Positions 34,161-42,639 of a stretch of DNA of 64,000 nt are shown in pieces. The position numbers and the translations under genes are program-made. The stretch covers positions 3,410,001 to 3,474,000 of the forward strand of contig CM106586.1 in the NCBI GenBank assembly GCA_048013815.1, read 5' to 3'. The notes under the pieces were generated by a model. That model worked only from the letters and a program-made list of their open reading frames with translations. It made no database searches and had not been told where the DNA came from. This stretch comes from Setoptus koraiensis. Its lineage: Eukaryota; Arthropoda. Position 1 is the stretch's first letter. Each line of letters begins with the position of its first letter.

Positions 34161-34788
34161 TGGACTATCTGAGTTAGACAGCCGTGAGCAGTGCCAAACA
34201 AGAGAGAGCGAGAGAGAGAACTGATAAATATAGCAACAGCAGTGAGAGTTGTTGTATTAGTGGAAAAGTTACTGTACATGTTGTTGTTGTTGTTGTTCTA
34301 ATGCAACTACTACTGTTGCCTATATGTAGCTACATAGCGATCGAGTTAGACACTGACATTGGCTCTGCTCGCTGCTGTAAGGTTGCAGTGATGGTATTAT
34401 TATTACATTATGTTTGTGTATAACTGTTTCTTCGCGCGCACTGTTCTCTTTAGCACTGCTACTACCACCTCCAACAGTACAGCTACACACACCACGGTTG
34501 CCTTGATAAAGAATGAGCTGTTGTAGTTGTGGTTGTTGTTTTTGTGTGTGCGTTTCAATGCTATTGACAGACACACAAACTGGCAAGGCCCCACAATGAG
34601 ACGCACACAACAAACTGCCGTTACCTTCAAATCTCTTCCTATATAATAATAACATATAGCTACTTATCCAACTGTTGCTCGCTATCTAGCCTGTCTGTCT
34701 GCCAGCCAGCCAGTCAGTGAGTCAGTCAGTCGGTCGGCTCGCTAGCTGGCTTTCTGTGTACAGTTAAGTACAGTTAGCTTTCGCTGGC

Positions 34789-34812
34789 TGTGTGTGTGTG
34801 TGTGTGTGTGCG
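34789..34812. repeat. (TG)n microsatellite
   Basis: About 12 TG units. It follows a stretch of degenerate CAGT/CAGC short repeats at 34700-34760. Confidence 0.85.
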
Positions 34813-35023
34813 TGTCTAGTTTAGGGTGCGCTATTTTTAGAATAAGGAACAAGAAGTGTGACGAACTTTTTTAACAATATGATTGTCGAACTGAAAATCA
34901 AGTTCACTACACTTACATATGCAAGCAAGGGCACGCTCGCAAGCTAGGTACTCCCCTCTGTGTATGCGCGAGTGTGTGTGTGTGTGTAGCACGTTAACTT
35001 TTATTTTGTGTGCCACTCGCGGA

Positions 35024-35175
35024 CGAGCAAGCGAGCGAGCTAACGAACGAACGAACAAACGAACGAACGAACGAACGAGCGAACGAACAAACGAACGAAC
35101 GAGCAAACTGGCGAATTTGCGAACGAGCGAACCAACCAGCAAACCAACTGTCGAGCTAGCGAACGAACAATCGAG
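35024..35175. repeat. (CGAA)n tetranucleotide tract
   Basis: About 150 bp of CGAA/CGAG/CAAA units, strongly strand-asymmetric. It produces a spurious repeat frame (ERTNERTS or VRSFVRSL) on either strand. It lies 160 bp upstream of the bZIP coding start. Confidence 0.9.
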
Positions 35176-35337
35176 CGAATTAATTTAACTAACTGCGGAA
35201 AAACATTACCTCCCCTACCTTTCTCTCGATATATTCAACACAGGGGTGGCCTTGTTGCAGCAACTAGCCAAAGAGTGCTACCATTTGCAGTCTTCATCAT
35301 CGCCGTTGACGACGACCAACTCCACCACTAGTTAGTC

Positions 35338-36696
35338 ATGATTAGACCAGCGAGCAAACTAATTGATAACCAGCAGCACTTAAATCATTTGCAACAATTG
35401 CAACAACATTTCCAGCAACAGCATCGAATGCACCAACAACAACCCCGAATGCTCCAGCAACAGCACCATCATCAAATGCATCAACAACATTTGGCCGACG
35501 ATCGGCAACAATCGTTTCATGATTTACAGTCACACCATCATAATTCGTTAAGCGAACATTATAACGACAATATGATCAATTTGTCAAATGGTCTACAATC
35601 GGCCAATAATCAGGTGTTGTGCGCTAGAAAACAGCGAGAATTCATTCCAGAATCTAGAAAAGATGACACTTATTGGGATAGGCGACGCAAAAACAATGAA
35701 GCTGCCAAAAGGTCTAGGGAAAAGAGGCGCATATCAGATCTATTATTGGAAACAAGAGTTATGGAATTAACACGCGAAAATGCCTTGTTGCACGCAGAAC
35801 TTTACGCTATTAAAGAAGAGTTTGGTTTACCCCCGGGACATCATTTTATCAATCCAGATAGTATTAGTGTACAAATACCCGATCTTACTTGCCGTACAAG
35901 GCGTGCCTCAGTAAGAAGTTTGATTGGCGGCGAGACTACTAGTGAAGCTGGCTCTACAACATCATCGTTATCATCTTCCACATCATCTAGTTTGAATAAT
36001 TCACTTAATGCTACTTCCGGTTCATCATCCCAAACAAATCAGGCCACTCAATTGATCACCACCACTACCAACAGCAGCAACAACAACAATAATAATAGTA
36101 ATAATAATAGTAATAGTAATAATAATAACAACCGATCAGGTCAATCGCCCCCATCACAACAATCAAACACTGCTTCGAATAATACTGGTATTTCACTCAA
36201 AAGAAGCTCGCCCTCTACACCGACCAACAATCATCAGCAAGCAGCAGCAGCAGCGGCCGCGGCGGCAGCAGCTGCTGCAGCGGCAGTAGTCACAACGAAT
36301 AACAGCCACCTGAGCCACCTTCATCTTCCTTCGAGTGATCATTTGAGCCTTCATCATCATTCTCTCCAGCAAGCTCAACAATTGCAGCAACACATACAAC
36401 AACATCTACAACAACATCAACAACAGCAACTACAACAACAACAACATAAACATCAGCGCCACCATCAGCATAATCTCCATGATCATCATTTGCTTAGGCA
36501 TAACTCACACCAAGATCCCGACGACGATGATCATGATGATGATGAACACGGAGATGAACCAGATGTAGAAAATGATCATGAACCAGAAGTTGAACATGAA
36601 CAACAATCGTCAACAACATCGAGCTGTCTGCCATTAAAATTACGACACAAATACAGAAATTCCACTATTGATAATTTTATTGTCATCAAATATTAA
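35338..36696 (+). CDS. vri: NFIL3/vrille-type bZIP transcription factor
   Basis: 452 residues, no intron in the frame. The N-terminus (1-95) is Gln/His-rich. At about 99-165 lies the bZIP: KQREFIPESRKDDTYWDRRR, then KNNEAAKRSREKRR (basic region) and a leucine zipper LLLETRVMELTRENALLHAEL. The REFIP lead-in and the basic region match vrille and NFIL3 rather than PAR-domain factors such as Pdp1. The rest is low complexity: Ser/Asn runs, polyalanine (about 302-317), His/Gln and an acidic Asp/Glu/His segment. The family represses through TTATGTAA-type D-boxes; vrille acts in the circadian loop and in tracheal and cuticle development. The stop overlaps the stop of the convergent RAB5IF gene. Confidence 0.88.
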   Translation: MIRPASKLIDNQQHLNHLQQLQQHFQQQHRMHQQQPRMLQQQHHHQMHQQHLADDRQQSFHDLQSHHHNSLSEHYNDNMINLSNGLQSANNQVLCARKQREFIPESRKDDTYWDRRRKNNEAAKRSREKRRISDLLLETRVMELTRENALLHAELYAIKEEFGLPPGHHFINPDSISVQIPDLTCRTRRASVRSLIGGETTSEAGSTTSSLSSSTSSSLNNSLNATSGSSSQTNQATQLITTTTNSSNNNNNNSNNNSNSNNNNNRSGQSPPSQQSNTASNNTGISLKRSSPSTPTNNHQQAAAAAAAAAAAAAAAVVTTNNSHLSHLHLPSSDHLSLHHHSLQQAQQLQQHIQQHLQQHQQQQLQQQQHKHQRHHQHNLHDHHLLRHNSHQDPDDDDHDDDEHGDEPDVENDHEPEVEHEQQSSTTSSCLPLKLRHKYRNSTIDNFIVIKY

Positions 36697-37162
36697 TGGT
36701 AAATTGCTGAATATGATACAATCCAGGAAACTAGAAATGTGGCAAGAGTGGCCATAAATCCTTCTTTAATGCTCGCAAAGGAATCGTCGGTTTCAAATTC
36801 GAACCCGGTGGAATTAGAGTAAGCATATACGGCCAATGAATTCAGTATAACGAATAGTCCTATGGCTACGATACCTTTCAAACCTAGAAAACCCCATAGA
36901 ATGCCCATGAATACAGCCAAAACCTGCCTTGACCAGTAAATAACATCCAATAATTGGTCCTGAAATGTATTTTTTCCGTTTTATTGATAAATAAATAAGT
37001 AAATAGATTCTGCTTAATATAAGTGATTGTTTTATTCTTTGTGAATCAATAAATATTATAATTTACCTTATCTTTATATATGTGATTTTTATCAAAAAAA
37101 CAAGACCAAAGACTCTTCTCATTGGCATTAGATTTAATATTTTTACTAGGAGATTTCTTCAT
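36693..37162 (-). CDS. RAB5IF: RAB5IF / OPTI-type ER membrane protein (two exons)
   Basis: Two exons, 37162-37067 and 36959-36693, join at GATAAG-GTAAAT / TTTCAG to give a 120-residue protein. Exon 1 supplies MKKSPSKN to NHIYKDK; exon 2 continues DQLLDVIYWSRQVLAVFMG. DVIYWxRQ, the following two hydrophobic segments and KEGFMATLATFLVSWIV are characteristic of RAB5IF (C20orf24). Human RAB5IF is a small ER protein of the multipass translocon (GEL complex, called OPTI) and has also been described in respiratory supercomplex assembly. The first exon is too short to be seen by ORF size but fits in frame and length. The 107-bp intron is normal here. Confidence 0.88.
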
Positions 37163-37659
37163 CGTAATAGTTTACTATATTGTAGACTCCAAAAGATATG
37201 ACGAAATTGTGTATGTTTGTATCACAAAAGTGACGTTTAATAGGAATAATTTTAATAAGAAAAAATATGTCTAGTTTCCATTGTTTTTCCAAAACATGTG
37301 TTCAAACTGACCTATGAAACCGGTCGAGAACATGTGTTCATCTCAGATTCTACTATTTTTAGAGTCATGTTCATTCTACAATTATTCAGGACGCAGCGTC
37401 TTATTTTATGAAATACTGTCATACGAATGAACGCGGAACCAAACCATACTTCGCAAATCCAATAAAATGATTCAATTAGAGTCCGCTAGGGCGGCGTCCC
37501 CTAGCTCTCTATAAGGAGTGCCAGTGAGCCACAGTAAGAGGTGTAGTTGAGAGCGCCCCTCGTAGACACACTGTGAACTAAGCTTGAGTCTATCAAAGAG
37601 ACGCACGAAGCGCATGTGCTAGCCAAATCAACATGTTCCCTCATTGAAAAACCTCGTTG
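37163..37659. other. Intergenic between RAB5IF and RABGGTA
   Basis: Contains the RAB5IF promoter and the RABGGTA 3' flank. Nothing else recognised. Confidence 0.4.
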
Positions 37660-38676
37660 TTAACTCTGATGACCAAAATTATACCCATCCACGCTGGCTT
37701 TATTCTTTGATTTGCAAGAAAGATAATAGTTTCTTCTTATTGGATCTATTTGTATAAGCTTGTCGTATAGGCTGGCATCATCTGTTGGTTTGATCTTATT
37801 CTGAGCTGCATAAATTGCGTTTGCCCAACTCAAAGACAATATCACCCATTTATTGTTGGGTTCCAGCTTAAGAAGATCCTTCAAGTTCTCTATATGAGAC
37901 AAATCTAGGTGTCCAAAGTTATTTATTATCAACCAGCGATGATAGAGCCAAGGCGACTGATCATTTGGATCAGTGAAGAGGGCGTTAAGAACCATCTGGT
38001 ATTCATTTTTCCATTGAGCTATTATATTGCATGACTCATCATGAGATCCCTCTGATTTGTCTACTCCATCCAGCCTAGGATTTTTGACATCATTCAACGC
38101 CTGACAAAATATTTTATTCCTAAGGTGCCACGCACTGAAGTTAGAAAAATTACTCTTTATCTTGTCAGTTGTAAATGTTAAGTCACTCTTCGGACTGGTG
38201 CCAGCTATCTCACTAATATATTTTCTGTAGTCCCAACAGTGGAAGTTTCTCTCGTCCAAGCTGAGTAAATGGTCGCATAGCTTCAATTCATTTTCATATT
38301 CTGTCTTCGGCATCTGGGCGAGTATCCATATTCTGTGTTGCCAAACACTATATGATTTTTCGTTTTTCCGAAGACAATCCTTCGTGAAAGTTAGCTCATC
38401 TTTGTAAATGATCTCGCTATCGTCCTCGTGAACCATCACATAGGCAATCAAAGCCTCGCGCCTGATGTTCCATATTGTATAAAAATCAGGATTTACTAGA
38501 AGGAGCTCAGTGGTACTTTTGATTGCCTCATCAAGTTTTTGACCGTTTCCAATATCTTTTCTTAAAGCGAATATTTCCTTGGTTAGTTGCTGGAATTTTG
38601 CGGCTTTTTCTTTCTCTTTTTGTTTTCTTTCTTCTTCTTTCTCCTTTGATGTTTTGACTTTAACTCTCCCATGCAT
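37660..38676 (-). CDS. RABGGTA: Rab geranylgeranyltransferase subunit alpha, short form
   Basis: 338 residues beginning MHGRVKVKTSKEK, the near-universal start of the alpha subunit. Prenyltransferase alpha repeats follow: NPDFYTIWNIRREAL, NEKSYSVWQHRIWIL, DERNFHCWDYRKYI, SNFSAWHLRNKIF and DPNDQSPWLYHRWLI. It ends with the helix YDKLIQIDPIRRNYYLSC. The subunit pairs with the beta subunit to attach geranylgeranyl groups to Rab proteins brought by REP. Mammalian alpha (~567 aa) also has an Ig-like insert and C-terminal leucine-rich repeats. Both are absent here, as in yeast Bet4. Confidence 0.93.
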   Translation of the reverse strand: MHGRVKVKTSKEKEEERKQKEKEKAAKFQQLTKEIFALRKDIGNGQKLDEAIKSTTELLLVNPDFYTIWNIRREALIAYVMVHEDDSEIIYKDELTFTKDCLRKNEKSYSVWQHRIWILAQMPKTEYENELKLCDHLLSLDERNFHCWDYRKYISEIAGTSPKSDLTFTTDKIKSNFSNFSAWHLRNKIFCQALNDVKNPRLDGVDKSEGSHDESCNIIAQWKNEYQMVLNALFTDPNDQSPWLYHRWLIINNFGHLDLSHIENLKDLLKLEPNNKWVILSLSWANAIYAAQNKIKPTDDASLYDKLIQIDPIRRNYYLSCKSKNKASVDGYNFGHQS

Positions 38677-39064
38677 CTCTGTGATAATTGCTATGCTATC
38701 GAATGTGTTGAAATTGATTGTAAATTATAAGATGATACAATATAATATTGTCAGTAAGACCTCACCAAAAGCAAAAATTGTTCAGGTTTAGCTATTTTCG
38801 CTTGATTCTCTCGTGGTACTCTCATAATGCTACTCACCCAATTCGTGATGCAGCGGTAAATTCAAAATCAAGCCGGAATTCAATTTTACCGCGCTAAAAT
38901 GAAGTGGACATAGCGAAAACGTGAGCATCTTTCGCATGTGGATGTATTTACAATTTGTTAACTGAACCATTTCTCTTTGTCCGCTACGTGTTGACATTCA
39001 CTTAGATATTTACATTTGTAAGATATATATTATCAGGACAACATAACAACAATAGACTACAACT
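38677..39064. promoter_or_regulatory. Divergent promoter region, RABGGTA / mtSSB
   Basis: 388 bp separate divergent starts. AT-rich, no TATA box assigned. Shared promoter use is inferred. Confidence 0.35.
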
Positions 39065-39481
39065 ATGCTGCCCCAGAGACTGTTATTGAAGAACTTCAGA
39101 GGCCTGTTCCAGGTCAACAGAAAAGCGTTTCTGACGTCGACTGAACGCTGCGAGAACGAAGTGAGGCTAATTGGCAGGGCTGGAAACGACGCAACATCTA
39201 GAGGATCCCTCGAGCATCCAGTGGTTCAATTTACACTTGCCACCCACTCCAATTACAAGCTCGCAGACGGAGAGACCAAACAAAAGACTCAATGGCATAA
39301 GGTGGCCATATTCAAGCCAGGATTACGGCAACTGGCAGAGGAATACGTGAAAAAAGGCATCAGAATGAGTGTCAAGGGTAAAATAGAATATGGTGAGGTT
39401 ATTGATCATCTCGGCCAATCGAAGCCTACTGCAACAATTATTGCCGATGACATTATATTCTTGACGAAGCCCAACCAGTAG
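39065..39481 (+). CDS. SSBP1: Mitochondrial single-stranded DNA-binding protein
   Basis: 138 residues. Residues 1-25 are Arg/Leu-rich without acids, a targeting peptide. The OB fold follows: ENEVRLIGRAGNDATSRG, VVQFTLATHSNYK, TQWHKVAIFKPGL with the conserved Trp, and VKGKIEYGEVIDHLG. It forms tetramers on mtDNA single strands at the replication fork. Length and motifs are normal. The duplicated furrowed fragment begins three bases after the stop codon, so the 3' UTR must run into duplicated DNA. The AATAAA at 39950 is inside that copy. Confidence 0.94.
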   Translation: MLPQRLLLKNFRGLFQVNRKAFLTSTERCENEVRLIGRAGNDATSRGSLEHPVVQFTLATHSNYKLADGETKQKTQWHKVAIFKPGLRQLAEEYVKKGIRMSVKGKIEYGEVIDHLGQSKPTATIIADDIIFLTKPNQ

Positions 39482-39645
39482 CTCCGTTCAATTTGCCCGA
39501 ACCTAGATTGTGATTGTTCCCCGAAGAGCTAAATCTGAGATTTTCCCAAGCTTGTTGATAATTTCTGTACAATCCATTGTGTTCGCCGCTGGAATCAAAT
39601 GTTGATATGGTTTGCGCATCTATGGAAGACCTGTTGCTTTTGCGT
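39453..39645 (-). CDS. Possible alternative terminal exon of furrowed
   Basis: In copy A' the splice acceptor (ATACAACAG) is kept. The frame runs open from RKSNRSSIDAQTISTFDSS through AWENLRFSSSGNNHNLGSG to KLNGATGWASSRI and a stop at 39453. Phase is the same as for the normal tail exon, so exon 45830-44462 could join it. The last part is antisense to the final codons of SSBP1. Expression is unknown; it may equally be an inert remnant. Confidence 0.35.
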
Positions 39646-40382
39646 CTGTTGTATAGCGATGTAATGTGATGATGAGGTTGACAATCGACAATAGAGTGAC
39701 AATTCGCATTAGATTACTCCTTTGATAATCTTTGAATATTTGGTTGTTGGTGGTAGATTGATTATTGAGATTATGAGATTTTTGTGTGTTTGTTTGCCAA
39801 TTTGTTGCCAATTGCCGACACACGACGCTAAATCTGAGACGTCAAATCATGTCAATTTAAAACGCTAGATACAGGAAAAAACTCTCCGGAGCCAGATCAC
39901 AAACTATGGTCAGGGATTTGCCAACTATACCCACTCGCCGAACTCGAACAATAAACAAAGTGTATTGCCCACTTCTTCAGTCTCAAAACTCGACTTCACG
40001 CCATAATTTACACTCTAATTAATTGACTCTGCAGTAGTTTTTTTTTAATTTCATATTATTATTGTTATTGTTGATTTATTTATTATTGTGTCATTGGGAG
40101 CACTGTCTAGGGACGGCAGTAGTAGGGGACATCATTTCATCAATTTAAGTTTGCGCGTTCTGAAGATTCACATTTAATTCTCATTCTTTCTCATCAATGT
40201 TTTTAGCTTATTTACATAATAATATCACCTAGTAGCACCAGCAGCGCCAAAACAAACAAACAAACAACAACTAGACAAACTAGAATATTTGCCTCAGGTT
40301 AGGATAATGATGACGACGACTGAAAAATTATTATCATCCAATTTAATAGCTTGGTATGTCGGTGATGAGCTACAACGTGACA
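39484..40382 (-). repeat. Partial copy of furrowed tail exon and intron (copy A')
   Basis: About 900 bp match 42478-43379 by eye at about 97-98% over most of their length. Mismatches are denser in the first ~60 bases, and there are a few 1-2 base indels. It covers the front part of the fw tail exon, its splice acceptor and the preceding intron. At 40382 homology switches abruptly to the sequence found at 58591. Confidence 0.93.
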
Positions 40383-41715
40383 AACCGACAACAAACCGAC
40401 AGCAAGCATGTGACCACTTTGCACCGACAGTGCGCCGTTTAGTCAGCAAACATTTACACATACTCCGGCCGCTATAGTCCGGTGAGATTTGGCCGGGGTC
40501 TCGCACAAAGTCAGTGCAAGACTTGACTGTCGCTGATGGCTGACGATGGCCGAGTGACCGACACTGTTTGCTGCTGGCCGAAATGGTGCTCTAAACACCG
40601 ATTCTTCGGCTGCTGCATCACTCGCTATACTACAATTGGCACCGTTGGTCTCGATTATGATGCAATTATTTGAGGTTATCGCTACATTATTCATTAAACA
40701 TTATGACAACATTAATCAAACATTGCGCTGTTTGAGCGCACTGGCGTCTGCACCGGGCCCGCGCAATCAAATGAGCCACTGACTGTCAGTGACTGACATG
40801 TCATGTAATGATGTAATGATTCATTTGGTGCGATGGCACCGCAACGTGAGCCCACCAACTGACCGGCCAATACGACACAAGCCAAACAAAGGCAACCTTT
40901 CGACACTGTGAGCGCGTCAGTGTTGCTCGACTCGAACGGCTCGCCACTGCAGTGGACGCACAATTGGCAACAAGCTGCCACCCGACAGACGCTTGACCCA
41001 ATAAGTTGTGTTGCGTAACAAGTTATGCAAATGTGAGCCGGCGTGCGCAGCATCACAACGCATTGGCATTGCTTGAGATTGGCTGGCAGAGAATTGAGAC
41101 AAGTGCAACTTGCGCAATCAAACAAGCGAGTGTAAACAAGTGTAAACAAAATGGTCGTTCGTGCCACTCGACTGCGTGCAAACAATTCCGCTATTGTGAC
41201 CATACATTCACAAGTACGTAATGGCGCCGCTCACCTGGCGGCTCATCAGCTCATCGATGAGCAACACTTGTAACTTGCAAGTTGTGAGACTGGACTACAT
41301 ATTAATATATAATAGTATGACTCATGCACTGTCATGGCATGGTAAACATCGATCAGCTGCTTGTGACAGCGACGACAGCATATGACGATGACACCACTTG
41401 TGCCGGCAAGCTTGTGACGGCAAGCTTGTGACGTTGAGTTGTGACGGTGAGTTGTGAGTGGCCAATTTGGGCTGTATTAATGATGGTGTATATAATGGTA
41501 TATGTAATGGTTTATATAATGGTTTATATAATATATTATTAATTATTGCTATTTACATTTGTTATTTACACATTGTTGGCAGTGACAACAACAAGTGCCT
41601 AAAGGCAGTTTTAGCTTTGCATAACCTTTCAAAAGTTTCGACATGCCCGCTAATAGTTTGTTGATGCGGCCAGTGTATTTGTGGCACAACATTTTGTGCA
41701 GTTGTGTTGTTGTAC
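40383..41715 (-). repeat. Partial copy of upstream furrowed-region DNA (copy B')
   Basis: Matches about 58591-59965 in the same orientation. Identity is uneven: about 80-85% in the first ~300 bases, near-identical around 40795-41230, then moderate with an extra ~80 bases at about 41265-41345. No coding potential in either copy. Confidence 0.9.
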
Positions 41716-41834
41716 TGATGGGCCCCTAGTGCCGAACATGATAAGTGTGTTGTTGTTTGGTGTGACATGCCCGTATTTGTTTCCGTTTGTCCGGGTCGCT
41801 CGCCATCAATCGCCAAAACAATACGTGTCAATTA

Positions 41835-42639
41835 TCAATTATACCTGTTTGCTCTGTTTCTCGGAGATGAAGAATGTTGATTGAGCGCTGTCGGTGACCA
41901 TTGTGATGTGTAAGGAACGTGATCCAACGAATGATCGCTCGGTGGCGAAGCACGCGACGATTGTGTAGTGGACGATGGCGTTGAAGCCGACGACTGATTG
42001 TGATGATTGCTCATTAGGCCCACCGATCTACCAATAGAGTTTGTAGAATATATGCGCTTGTTTGCCAGATTCATCACCTGTCCGGCGGCTCTGTCCTCGT
42101 TGGAACGTGAATATAGCGCTGCAACGTCCGCATTTAGTGTCAGCTCATTTGAATCTCTGAAGCCCTCATTAACGCCGTGATGTTGACCATTGTAGCCAGC
42201 TCCTCCTGTATAACTGTATTTTGTGCCACCGCCGGCATTACCGTTTGCGCCATTGTGATGCAAATGGTGCTCGCTGCCACTTGTTTGCGACGATGCACTG
42301 CCTGGGCTACCATTAGAAGAATTCGACGAATGCTGATGATGTAACAATGATTCTGTTCCGTTATGATGATGATTGAGATGATGATGGTGATGGTGAAGCA
42401 GTGTCGATGGCGTTGTAAAGTGATGTCCGGTATTATTTGAACCGTCGTTCATTGTGCCGGGAGCGCAACCAATGGCCCCGTTCAATTTGCCCGGACCCAG
42501 GTTGTGATTGTTGCCCGACGAGCTAAATCTGAGATTTTCCCAAGCTTGTTGATAATTTCTGTACAATCCATTGTGTTCGCCGCTGGAATCAAATGTTGAT
42601 ATGGTTTGCGCATCTATGGAAGACCTGTTGCTTTTGCGT
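41835..42639 (-). CDS. fw: furrowed tail exon (cytoplasmic domain)
   Basis: Begins after ATACAACAG and continues the helix end IIIKR with RKSNRSSIDAQTISTFD. It is rich in Ser, His, Asn and Gly, including poly-His from CAT/CAC runs, and ends SSSPRNRANRYN. No catalytic domain. The front 160 bases are duplicated at 39.5 kb. Confidence 0.8.

Larger units (their letters stand above)
31988..35337. other. Intergenic or UTR, rich in simple repeats
   Basis: Probably holds the TTLL4 3' end and the 5' UTR or promoter of the bZIP gene. Microsatellites: (TG)n 33630-33658, (CA)n 34121-34153, (TG)n 34789-34812 and a long CGAA-type tetranucleotide tract 35024-35175. Frames here are artefacts of the repeats. 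Confidence 0.45.

Noticed and set aside
34837-35188. Repeat frames of RTNE or VRSF type
   Set aside because: Translations of the CGAA tetranucleotide tract in different frames.
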